A stretch of 30,903 nt of DNA from NCBI GenBank assembly GCA_002087915.1, contig LWDP01000016.1:1-30903 (forward strand), in the 5' to 3' direction. Position numbers and translations under genes: made by a program. Positions 17,201 through 25,241 of the stretch are shown here, piece after piece (position 1 is the stretch's first letter; the number at the start of each line of letters is the position of its first letter). Source of the DNA: Enterospora canceri (taxonomy: Eukaryota; Microsporidia; Enterocytozoonidae). Under the pieces are notes generated by a model, which searched no databases, had not been told where the DNA came from, and was given only the letters and a program-made list of their open reading frames with translations.

Positions 17201-18622
17201 TTATCCTGATCCCCACTCTTCGCTTGACTCATCTGGCCTTGTTTCCTCTTTCACATCTTCTTTTTCCTCCACATTTTTCTTGTTCTCTTCCTTGTTCGAC
17301 TCCTCAGTCGATAGGAAGCTTGGCGTATGCCTCTCTTCATACAGTTCAATCTCCTTCTCATTCCAACTGTCACTGAATATCTCACTCTCTTCTTCTTTCT
17401 CTACTTGTGCCACTTCCTTCTCTTTCATCATCTTCTCTACCGTATCATTAAATCTACCAATTCCCCCTGATATTGCATCCTTTATGCTATCTGCTGTAAA
17501 CACGGCTGTTCTAGTCACCTTCATTTCCTCAATGTTCAGTTCCTTGATACTATCACTTGATTCAATATCAAACTGTTTAACCTTATCACTCTTATTGTCA
17601 ATCTCACCATTATTATCAGCATCTTCCTTATTGATTTCATTACTGGACCAGTTGCTGTTTTCTTCTTCTGATTTGCTACTAACTGATTCATCATCTTCTA
17701 ATTTGCTTTTTTCTGACTCTTCCATTTTGCTATCAACTAATTCCTTCTTAGTGTCCTCAGCAACTACCACAACTTCTTCTACAGCCACTTCATTCTGCTC
17801 CATTCCCATCATAGGACTCAACTTTGTTCTATCTGTGAATTCTTCTGATTCATAGTCTTCTGATGCCTTATCTTCATCCACATTTTGACTCACATTCTTT
17901 GTTGCTTCAATCCTCTTCTCAATCATCTTCCGTACCTGATCAATATCTGGTTCTCTCTCTTCCTTCTCACAGCACGTCCTCTTCTCATTAAATATTCTGT
18001 GTAGAAAGCAAGGTGTCTTAAGTGGATTAAATCCAAGTCGTGGAGCACAGTCACGTAAGAAGTACGTGATATGCCCGCAGACTATGCCAAGTAGCTCCTC
18101 TATTTGCACAGTTCCACTGTTTAGCATCGTAAAAAGTGGTAGAATGAATGGAATATAGAATGCCTGAAATGTGACAAATCCGTAGGCCTGAACCAGTGCA
18201 CGTGGATTCCTTCTTGTCCAGAGATACGTGATGGTGCACGATAGAGCTGGTCCCATGTTTCCTATGAACGTAAAGAGTGCACTAATTGCCAGAAATACGT
18301 GGCACCAGAGTAGAACCCACAAGTAGTCTGACTTGTACATTAATGACTCCTCAAGCATGCACGAGTACCTGTAGAAGAAGAGCATGTGAAGATAGTTCTC
18401 TACGCTTGGTCTACCAAAGTAGAATGGAAAGAGAAGAAGCCTGTACAACTCCCGTGATTCTCCTTTCTTGAGCATGTCCAAAACGTGGAACTTGGTGAAT
18501 GCGAACGTAGATCCATGCGCATAACCCAGCGATGTCACCAGAAGCACTGCAAATGCCACTGCGCAGTAGATTCGCGTGATTGGTGGAGTTGTCTTGACGA
18601 AATAGACGAAAACATTTGACAT
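17201..18622 (-). CDS. Derlin with long acidic C-terminal tail
   Basis: Residues 1-215 are a Derlin/Der1 rhomboid-like domain, with 'ELYRLLLFPFYFGRPSVENY', 'LMYKSDYLWVLLWCH' and 'TYLWTRRNPRALVQAYGF'. Derlins act in the ER membrane in ERAD, moving misfolded proteins to Cdc48/p97. Residues about 230-473 form an acidic, Ser/Glu/Lys-rich disordered tail that most derlins lack; family length is usually 210-340. The protein ends '...SSEEWGSG', resembling the start of the p97-binding SHP box at derlin C-termini. The start follows ACCCCA. Confidence 0.85.
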   Translation of the reverse strand: MSNVFVYFVKTTPPITRIYCAVAFAVLLVTSLGYAHGSTFAFTKFHVLDMLKKGESRELYRLLLFPFYFGRPSVENYLHMLFFYRYSCMLEESLMYKSDYLWVLLWCHVFLAISALFTFIGNMGPALSCTITYLWTRRNPRALVQAYGFVTFQAFYIPFILPLFTMLNSGTVQIEELLGIVCGHITYFLRDCAPRLGFNPLKTPCFLHRIFNEKRTCCEKEEREPDIDQVRKMIEKRIEATKNVSQNVDEDKASEDYESEEFTDRTKLSPMMGMEQNEVAVEEVVVVAEDTKKELVDSKMEESEKSKLEDDESVSSKSEEENSNWSSNEINKEDADNNGEIDNKSDKVKQFDIESSDSIKELNIEEMKVTRTAVFTADSIKDAISGGIGRFNDTVEKMMKEKEVAQVEKEEESEIFSDSWNEKEIELYEERHTPSFLSTEESNKEENKKNVEEKEDVKEETRPDESSEEWGSG

Positions 18623-18684
18623 TGGGGTAAGAAAACATTTAACTGAATATTTGACCCAATCTACCAGTACCCTGGTTAATGATA

Positions 18685-20424
18685 CTAATTCTTCACAGCC
18701 ATGTCATCTAGTTTCACTCTCACGTACTCATTTCCCATCAGCTCCACCTTCCCGATCTCTTCTTCAAACTCAATCAGAACACCATTCTTCTCCTTGTGGT
18801 CTCCCCTGAATATGAATACTGGATCGTACTTGTTCGTCGGCCTCACTGGCACCATTTCAGTAGCAGCCACCTCCCTACCATCTGTGGTGTAGTAGATGCT
18901 CTCTTCCATTCTACTCACCGTCTTCTCAGACCCGTCAATGAGAATCTTCATCCCGTAGTAGACGCTGGCTGCCTGAATCTCTGTCTCAGGTGGCGCATAT
19001 CCAGGCGTCCTGTATCCAGGCGTGGTGTATCCTGGTGTCTTATAACCAGGTGTAGTGTATCCTGGTGTTTTGCTTCCAGGTGTCTTGTATCCAGGTGTTG
19101 CTGAAGCCTGTGCCTGCTGAGTTGGTGCTATCTCTCTGATATCGTTCTTGTAGACGTGAACTGACTCCAAATTAGACATCAGTTGCACCCTGCATCTTTC
19201 CCTATGAACTTCCTTCACAATTCCAACTAGCCCCTTGTAGGCACCAGCCACAATTCTCACATTTTTGTTCACAAGCAAATCAAGGCGCTTCTTGGGCGTC
19301 TGTGGCCTTGTTTTGGTTGTCTTTGGTCTCTCAACGACTCTTCCTTCCAGGTCGTTGATGTGAACAGAGACCTCGTCCTGCATTTCTCGTATTCCAAGAA
19401 CAACTCGATTTCCTTCCTTCTGCAAAACCACTCCATTTTCACCAGCGTACGAGAAGACGTCTCCAACCTCAACGCGCTTCTCGAGGCAGCCTGCGTCCAC
19501 GTCGAACGTGCTGGTTCCGTCTGAGACCACACACGTGCTCCCTGCTACGCTCACCACCTTCCCAGTGAAATTCTTCAAATCCCCTTTTACAACTCGAACT
19601 GCGTCATTCAGCCGAACTGGTCTCTCAGTATCGAGCTGCTTCAGGTCATCGAACGTGGGCTGGATGTCGAAATCAAGTGACATCTTCAGAACCGTCTTAA
19701 TCAGAAACCCATCCCTGAAGAAGTCTCTGTTGTAGTAGAATCCGCCATTTTTGGCCGTGACCTGGGCCCTGAATTCTTCTGGGTCAAAGAGTCTTCTTCT
19801 GTCATTCAGTCTTGGAACGGCCTTGATCTGGCAGCAGTCTTCGTAGTTCTCAAGCACCTGCACCACATCGTCCTTGTACTTCCCAGACTTCACACGTGCA
19901 TAATCATTCACAATATAGTCCTTTCTACAGCTCAATGCGTCAATCATCTCACTAAATGGAATTGCTGAAATCTTGTTTTTGTAGACGTTCTTCACCCTTT
20001 GCACCGCCTCATCTACAGCAGTCCTCTTGAACGCCTCCACGTAGATGTATCCTTTCAATCCGTCCTTCTGGACCACAGCAGTCACGTCTCCTACACCTTT
20101 AGCCTGCTCGATGATTCTGTTTGCGATGCTCTTTTCCTTACCAAATTTGACTCGAACTAGAAAAAGAAGCGGATCCATTGATGTTGGAAATGGCCGTATT
20201 TGTGGCCTGATCTCCTCTGTCGTCGACTCGTCCTCTCTCTCAACGTATTTCGCGTACTTCTGCTCCAACTCACTCACTTTTTCACCGTAGAGATCCCTAC
20301 GCTCTCTGCCGTAATCTGGCTCCACAAACCCATCCAGATCTTCACTGGTTACGTCAGAGTTGATCTCCTCCTCAGAACTCTCTGCTTCCATTTGCACGTA
20401 TTTCGACGTGTGTCTCTTTGCCAT
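18685..20424 (-). CDS. SPT5: Spt5, transcription elongation factor
   Basis: The 579-residue product has an acidic N-terminus, an NGN domain at about 85-165 ('LFLVRVKFGKEKSIANRI'), several KOW segments ('YARVKSGKYKDDVVQV', 'VRVVKGDLKNFTGKV', 'NVRIVAGAYKGLVGIV') and a C-terminal repeat region at 443-477, made of seven TPG[YS]x pentapeptides. Spt5 pairs with Spt4 to clamp RNA polymerase II on DNA, and its repeats are targets of kinases such as Bur1. Yeast Spt5 is 1,063 residues, so this is a reduced form. An upstream ATG at 20469 is in frame, but 20424 directly follows AGCCCA and avoids overlap with the next gene. Confidence 0.95.
   Translation of the reverse strand: MAKRHTSKYVQMEAESSEEEINSDVTSEDLDGFVEPDYGRERRDLYGEKVSELEQKYAKYVEREDESTTEEIRPQIRPFPTSMDPLLFLVRVKFGKEKSIANRIIEQAKGVGDVTAVVQKDGLKGYIYVEAFKRTAVDEAVQRVKNVYKNKISAIPFSEMIDALSCRKDYIVNDYARVKSGKYKDDVVQVLENYEDCCQIKAVPRLNDRRRLFDPEEFRAQVTAKNGGFYYNRDFFRDGFLIKTVLKMSLDFDIQPTFDDLKQLDTERPVRLNDAVRVVKGDLKNFTGKVVSVAGSTCVVSDGTSTFDVDAGCLEKRVEVGDVFSYAGENGVVLQKEGNRVVLGIREMQDEVSVHINDLEGRVVERPKTTKTRPQTPKKRLDLLVNKNVRIVAGAYKGLVGIVKEVHRERCRVQLMSNLESVHVYKNDIREIAPTQQAQASATPGYKTPGSKTPGYTTPGYKTPGYTTPGYRTPGYAPPETEIQAASVYYGMKILIDGSEKTVSRMEESIYYTTDGREVAATEMVPVRPTNKYDPVFIFRGDHKEKNGVLIEFEEEIGKVELMGNEYVRVKLDDMAVKN
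18994..19098 (-). repeat. Seven 15-bp tandem repeats coding the Spt5 CTR
   Basis: Seven consecutive 15-base units, each encoding Thr-Pro-Gly-Tyr/Ser-x. The third bases vary between units (cca/cct, ggc/ggt), so the protein repeat is conserved more than the DNA. This supports selection on the peptide. Six units have Tyr and one has Ser at the fourth position. Confidence 0.95.
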
Positions 20425-20452
20425 TGGGCTAAAAAAACACATTTCTACCAAT

Positions 20453-20728
20453 TTACTTTCTATTCGCACTGGAAAACTCGTTTAACTGAAATGTATGCAA
20501 TCCAGCCCTGTTTTTCAGTCTGGCTTGTACTGTACTACCACGTCTGTCTCCGAATCTCTCCACGAAGTTGTGTACGAATACACTTCTATTCATCTCATTC
20601 TCGTAGAATTCCTCGTAGAGTGGCAGTGCCTCCTTTGGATCTACTCTACTTGCCATTTTAACCAGTTCATCAACATTCCTCTCTTTTGCTGCACTTTTGA
20701 CCTCTTCAATTTTACTACTCTTTTTCAT
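20453..20728 (-). CDS. Small charged protein, family not recognised
   Basis: 91 residues, predicted mostly helical, lysine- and glutamate-rich ('SSKIEEVKSAAKERNVDEL', 'ALPLYEEFYENEMNRSVFVH'), with a basic C-terminal third. No signal peptide, membrane segment or known motif. The start is the first ATG, after 'ATACCAT'. It lies upstream of SPT5 on the same strand, 28 bases from the preferred SPT5 start. A real gene is likely because it fills the gap with a clean frame and protein-like composition. Confidence 0.6.
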   Translation of the reverse strand: MKKSSKIEEVKSAAKERNVDELVKMASRVDPKEALPLYEEFYENEMNRSVFVHNFVERFGDRRGSTVQARLKNRAGLHTFQLNEFSSANRK

Positions 20729-20996
20729 ATGGTATATTTTGATGAGTATTTTGACTGATTTAGAGAAATTTCAACTTCGCCCAAATACGTGACTGATCCA
20801 TCCAAATGACTCACACACGTCAACCTGAAACATATCACTTTTTACTTATATTACCCATATTAAATCAATCATATCTCATTCATGTCAGTTATAAGTTGAA
20901 CAATAAATTGGTTCTACGCTATTTTAGTAGTGTTTCATCAGTGAATAGCATATTACATGTGAAACATCTCTAATTTAAAATCCAATAAGATTTGAG

Positions 20997-21004
20997 TATA
21001 AATA
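20997..21004 (+). promoter_or_regulatory. TATA-like element before the secreted-protein gene
   Basis: TATAAATA ends 19 bases before the ATG at 21024. The gap 20729-21023 otherwise contains AT-rich DNA without a gene. A near-start TATA fits short leaders, but use is not shown. Confidence 0.4.
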
Positions 21005-21023
21005 CTGAGAAATATTACACCTC

Positions 21024-21719
21024 ATGTTCGTTGCTTTGGTCATTTTGATCAATATGATATCGTGTGCTAGTAGCCGCAGAATGACACGAAGCAAGGGTAA
21101 GGGCAAGGATAAGAGCAAGAAGAAGACTGGTAAGAAAAATGAATCAGGTTCTGCTCCTAATCTTCAGAAGCCAGACACTCACGACCCATTTCAACCTGGT
21201 GTAGAATCATCAGCTTCCAACCGTTACTTATTTGGCTCCAATGAGCCACCTTCCACCAGTCAGTTTGGACAGTATCGTCCTAACCCCGATCTCACTCCTT
21301 TGAAACTTGAGAAGACGCGTCACTCTTCGTCAGGTTCGGCTATTTCTCCACCTGAAACTCCACTTCAACCAGGAGAAACCATCTCATTCCCGTTTCTTAA
21401 TCTCAGAGAAGATTTGAAGAACAAGAAGGTGAAAAGGTCAAATCCAAACCGAGCTCCTCGTACTTTTGATTCTCCACCACGAGAAACTGTGTCTCGCCCG
21501 ATCGTTGACATCGATGATGACATCAGTTCAACCGATTCGGATGAAACAAAGGAGGCGACCGATGTCCCACGTGATGGTTTAATCGGGCTTAGTGTGGAGA
21601 GGCAGCTCAGTGAGGAAGAAAGGGAGAGGATAAGGAGAGAAAAAGATATGACAAGGGGAGGCAAATACGTAGGTAACAGAGGAGGGCGTATATTCCAAGC
21701 TTATAGTGATAGTGAATGA
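21024..21719 (+). CDS. Secreted, lysine-rich disordered protein
   Basis: The 231-residue product starts with a clear signal peptide ('MFVALVILINMISCAS', cleavage near residue 17). A strongly basic Lys/Gly stretch follows ('KGKGKDKSKKKTGKK'), then a Pro/Ser-rich low-complexity body ('SAISPPETPLQPGE') and a charged helix ('EEERERIRREKDMTRGGK'). No folded domain is recognised. In microsporidia this make-up occurs in spore-wall, polar-tube and host-exported proteins; assignment to any is inference. Gaps of roughly 260-300 bases flank it, longer than around its housekeeping neighbours. Confidence 0.75.
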   Translation: MFVALVILINMISCASSRRMTRSKGKGKDKSKKKTGKKNESGSAPNLQKPDTHDPFQPGVESSASNRYLFGSNEPPSTSQFGQYRPNPDLTPLKLEKTRHSSSGSAISPPETPLQPGETISFPFLNLREDLKNKKVKRSNPNRAPRTFDSPPRETVSRPIVDIDDDISSTDSDETKEATDVPRDGLIGLSVERQLSEEERERIRREKDMTRGGKYVGNRGGRIFQAYSDSE

Positions 21720-21978
21720 TTCATGGTAATTGAAAGGGTTTTTATAAAAATCTACTCTTAAGAACTCCTGCTGTGATCTGTGAGAAACCACATGGCAAAA
21801 TAAGGTGGTAGACCAGAAGAGAATCGATCCCAGTAAGATCATTATGTTTCCTTCAATTCTAGCAATAATGAATGGTAGTGGTAATTTATGATCAATTTAA
21901 TACCTGATAACCTTATCAGTAATAAAATTTACTCACAAACTGTTTCATCGTATTTATCCATAAACCAGTAAACAAACA

Positions 21979-22935
21979 ATGGGCCGTGACATATCGTACA
22001 GAAAGGTCGTGTTGCAGAATAAGGTTGGATTCGCCTCTATTCCTGATCAGATACGCGAGAAGAGCATCGAAGATGGATTCAGAATCAACGTTCTGGTTGT
22101 AGGGCGTCGGGGACTGGGGGCCAAGACACTCGTGAACTCGCTCTTTGGCTGTGCATTGCTGAGTGGTGGACGAGGAGACGAGATCCACACGGTTGAGAAC
22201 GAGATTGTTGAGAATTCAGTCAAATTACGTGTTGGATTGAGCACATATCACAACATGGAGGATACGAGAGAGGTGATTGACGTCATAAACAGTCGATATG
22301 GGGAGTATCTGCTTGAAGAACAGTTGATATTCGAGAGAGTGGTTGATAGACGCATTCACGTGGTGCTGTTTCTGATTCCTGGTGATGAAAACAAGAAGGC
22401 TGATATTGATTTACTGAATAAGTTGAGTCAGATCACGAATGTGATTCCAATTGTGGCCAAGGCAGACAGCTACACTGAAGAAGAGATGGAGAAGCTGAAA
22501 CGGAAGCTGGGGAAGGAGATTGTGGTCGCAGACTGCTACTGCAATATCATGGCCGTGACTGCCTCTGAAAATGAGTACGATTTCAATGGAATTCTGGCTA
22601 GGGGAAGAAAGTATGGTTGGGGATTCGTTCCAGTTGAAGAAGTGCACGATTTCAGTGCACTACAGCGAATGGTGGTTTACAACGAGCACGAGGAGCTCAG
22701 GCAGAAGATCGATCAGAAGTTCTATCAGAAATACAGGCAGGCGAATGGGAAAGAAGGAGACAGGGAAGCAGTCTTTGGGCGACTGGTTGATCAGATGGAG
22801 CAGATGGTTGGAAAGAAGTTTGAGGAAAAGAAGGCTGCAATGATAAAAGAGGAGATTGATATTGAGAAATTCATATCAGCAACAAAATTAAACCAATTCA
22901 AATCAACAATGAGTGAAATAAAACAACAGTTTTAG
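21979..22935 (+). CDS. Septin with degenerate GTP-binding motifs
   Basis: The 318-residue protein has the septin GTPase layout: a P-loop region at 39-55, 'VIPIVAKADSYTEEE' (the G4 AKAD at 160-163), the septin unique element near 'YGWGFVPVEEVHDFSALQRM', and a short C-terminal helix. Septins form membrane-bound filaments in division. The P-loop reads G42-RRGLGAKT, so the invariant Lys of GxxxxGK[ST] is replaced by Ala, with Lys and Thr displaced one place. The DxxG motif ('TPGFGD' in relatives) is also absent, as 'LSTYHNMED'. It is probably a non-hydrolysing subunit of the Cdc11 kind. Symbol not assigned. Confidence 0.85.
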   Translation: MGRDISYRKVVLQNKVGFASIPDQIREKSIEDGFRINVLVVGRRGLGAKTLVNSLFGCALLSGGRGDEIHTVENEIVENSVKLRVGLSTYHNMEDTREVIDVINSRYGEYLLEEQLIFERVVDRRIHVVLFLIPGDENKKADIDLLNKLSQITNVIPIVAKADSYTEEEMEKLKRKLGKEIVVADCYCNIMAVTASENEYDFNGILARGRKYGWGFVPVEEVHDFSALQRMVVYNEHEELRQKIDQKFYQKYRQANGKEGDREAVFGRLVDQMEQMVGKKFEEKKAAMIKEEIDIEKFISATKLNQFKSTMSEIKQQF

Positions 22936-23027
22936 TAATACTCTTGTAAAGTGAAAGGTTTATTCATAAGAACCCCTGTTCTTAGGAACCTAGAATATAG
23001 GCACTTCTCAATAACTCTAATTAACTA

Positions 23028-24020
23028 CTATGAGAATATTGAAATGGCCATTCTCACCCTATCCCGTAGACTCACGAACTTCTGCTTCATTTGGCTCTTC
23101 TCATCTTCAGACAGATCACGTGGCATGATCGTATCAAAACAGAAGACACGTCTCTCTGAATCAATCCATCCAGTGACAAGTCGGTGACCAAGGGCCTTGA
23201 TCAGCAAATAGATCAGTGAGTTGGTCTCACTCAGATTCATTGCATCAATAAACTGATCAAATGGAACTGTTTTGGTTACAAGGTGCTCTTGGCAGATTGA
23301 GACTATTTCAACCATAAACGCCTTTTCCTTGATCAAACTGGTGTATTCTGAGAGAACAGGAACCTGGGGTGGATTGGTGGAGTGGACGAATGAGCCATCG
23401 ATCAGTGACGAGATCAGCAGGCGCATTTCTGGGCTAAGGCGACTGAAATTTGGTAGCTTCGCAATTCGACTGAAATTGAAGAAAGACCGCGATATCACGG
23501 CGTATTTTGCAATGGAAACGATGTCAAGGCGACTGGTATCGCATTCAAGTGCAAATCGGATGGCGTAGTCCCAGTTTTCAAGTTTCTCGTAGAGGCAAAA
23601 TGCAAGGAAGAAGGCCTCACGTCTGTTTTCCTGGGAGAGACCAGGCATCTTCAGGAATTCAATGGTTTTCGACTCGACATTTCTAAGGTCTCCTTCTTTG
23701 ACGAGGCGGACAGCGTATGCAATTTGGATCCTGACAACCGAGTTCGTCTTGTCTGGATCGATCTCAGTGTGGCCAATCGAAGCCAGTGCAAAATCAACGA
23801 GTTTTTCAAGCATTTTTGTGTCACGGCTACTGTTATCGCGGAGAAGGGCTACTGTCACATCCGCAATTGTAGAATGGTGCATCTTCGACAGATACTTGAA
23901 CGAGTGGCTCAAGGACGCCTCATCACCAGCATTCGCAACCAGAATGCAGCCGACCTCGTACCATTTCATCTGTTTGGCAACGTGCTCGAGGTCTTTGAGT
24001 TCTGTTTGTTTTTCAGCCAT
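23028..24020 (-). CDS. RPN9: 26S proteasome lid subunit Rpn9
   Basis: The 330-residue protein is all-helical with a C-terminal PCI domain. The end ('ALGHRLVTGWIDSERRVF', then 'PRDLSEDEKSQMKQKFVSLR') matches Rpn9/PSMD13, where a short 'G.ID' strand and a 'PR.L' motif precede the final helix. Rpn9 belongs to the regulatory lid that helps place Rpn11. Yeast Rpn9 is 393 residues. ACCCTAACCC stands directly before the ATG. It is next to RPN5 on the same strand, 57 bases apart. CSN7-like PCI proteins are a weaker alternative. Confidence 0.75.
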   Translation of the reverse strand: MAEKQTELKDLEHVAKQMKWYEVGCILVANAGDEASLSHSFKYLSKMHHSTIADVTVALLRDNSSRDTKMLEKLVDFALASIGHTEIDPDKTNSVVRIQIAYAVRLVKEGDLRNVESKTIEFLKMPGLSQENRREAFFLAFCLYEKLENWDYAIRFALECDTSRLDIVSIAKYAVISRSFFNFSRIAKLPNFSRLSPEMRLLISSLIDGSFVHSTNPPQVPVLSEYTSLIKEKAFMVEIVSICQEHLVTKTVPFDQFIDAMNLSETNSLIYLLIKALGHRLVTGWIDSERRVFCFDTIMPRDLSEDEKSQMKQKFVSLRDRVRMAISIFS

Positions 24021-24077
24021 GGGTTAGGGTAAAATGCATAAATAAACAAAATAAGCTTAAAACAAACAAAATGGAGA

Positions 24078-25226
24078 CTATTCCATTGTTTCCATCTCAA
24101 TGATGTGGTTGACGTCTATGATTCTGTCTAAGACACCATCGACCTTGTCGTTCCACCTCTTTGGTCCCAGATCCACCATCCCATTCTCCTGGTCAATCTT
24201 AACAGCCACAATCTTCTCGTTCACGGCCCTGCTTATGAATTCCACGGCCTCGTCCTCGTTGATTTGCATCAGAAATGCAATCTCCTTCAGCGTTGCTTTG
24301 GTGAAGAATGTCTGTATTGCGTTGAAGTTGTGCTCATGCAATGCATTTAGCAGAGCTTCCTCATTGAATTCCATTTTGGCTTCGTACTGTTGAACAACAA
24401 CCTTAATGTCCTTCAAAATGGCCTTATTCAAAATAGAGGTCTTCCAGAACTCAACTAAGACCACTCGCATCTGCTCACTGTTCATGGTGTGTTCAGCATA
24501 CTCCTTAATGAGTCTGTTTCTCTCTTCTTTGATACCACAGCTCGATTCATAGAATGAGTTGGCAATTATGGCGTAGTAGCTACCCAATACCACGTTCTTC
24601 TGACTCCTTTCTATTGCAATCAGCTCCATATACATCCTAGCAACGCCCAGAAATGTTCCCTGTGCCACTAACAGGAATATTTTGTAATTTAGAAACCTGA
24701 TTTTTTCTTCCTTTGTTAAATCCACCTGCCTAATTTTCCTCAGGGTCAATTCGCATTCAACGTGTTTCTTAAGCATAAATCCAAGACGAAATGTCTCAAA
24801 AAGAATCTCATTCTTCTTGCGCTCATCTACGCTTGTGAATGTCTCAATTGGCACAGATGATAGCACTTCGTACGCTCCAACGGTATTATTCTGTTTCAGA
24901 TGCAACTTCTCAAGCTTCTCCACAATTGCAACTCTTTCACTTTCCAAATACATCTTCCCAGCCACCACCTCATTCAGCATCTTCTCCAGAAACCCAACGG
25001 TCTCATTGGTCCCTACTGCGTACTCAATCAGCTTCTTGAAACAAACGTGGTTCTGCTTCCTCTTATTCTGCAATATTTTCAGATTCGTAATTAGCTCATC
25101 CTCAGTCTTGGATGTTTGTAGTATCACAAATTGTATTGCCTGTAGATCGTCTACGTTGTTCTCAGTCCTGGCCACTCTCTCTTTTTCAAACAGCTCAGGT
25201 GGTGCATTTGTTTGTTTTGTTGTCAT
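24078..25226 (-). CDS. RPN5: 26S proteasome lid subunit Rpn5
   Basis: The 382-residue product is a helical-repeat protein ending in a PCI domain. 'EHNFNAIQTFFTKATLKEIA' and 'MQINEDEAVEFISRAV', followed by 'VAVKIDQENGMVDLG' and 'KRWNDKVDGVLDRI', match Rpn5/PSMD12 closely. It is a structural part of the proteasome lid; yeast Rpn5 is 445 residues. The start follows GGCCCTTGAA. It is divergent to the 25242 gene, with only 15 bases between the two ATGs. Confidence 0.88.
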   Translation of the reverse strand: MTTKQTNAPPELFEKERVARTENNVDDLQAIQFVILQTSKTEDELITNLKILQNKRKQNHVCFKKLIEYAVGTNETVGFLEKMLNEVVAGKMYLESERVAIVEKLEKLHLKQNNTVGAYEVLSSVPIETFTSVDERKKNEILFETFRLGFMLKKHVECELTLRKIRQVDLTKEEKIRFLNYKIFLLVAQGTFLGVARMYMELIAIERSQKNVVLGSYYAIIANSFYESSCGIKEERNRLIKEYAEHTMNSEQMRVVLVEFWKTSILNKAILKDIKVVVQQYEAKMEFNEEALLNALHEHNFNAIQTFFTKATLKEIAFLMQINEDEAVEFISRAVNEKIVAVKIDQENGMVDLGPKRWNDKVDGVLDRIIDVNHIIEMETME

Positions 25227-25241
25227 TTCAAGGGCCTTAAA
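25227..25241. promoter_or_regulatory. 15-bp shared intergenic of two divergent genes, with palindromic GGCC core
   Basis: The entire gap between the RPN5 start and the 25242 start is 15 bases and contains aagggcctt, whose core is its own complement. Each gene therefore sees a GGCC(C)TT block a few bases before its ATG. Core promoter elements for both genes must lie inside the other's coding region or be minimal. Confidence 0.6.

Noticed and set aside
17280..17855. 191-codon plus-strand Ser/Leu-rich frame
   Set aside because: It is the antisense shadow of the acidic derlin tail, with no start signal.
21800..21850. tRNA-like T-arm string (gaatcgatccc)
   Set aside because: No pairing T stem and no matching acceptor or anticodon arm nearby.
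23662..24032. Plus-strand frames of 121 and 102 codons
   Set aside because: They lie opposite RPN9, whose protein similarity and start signal are clear.
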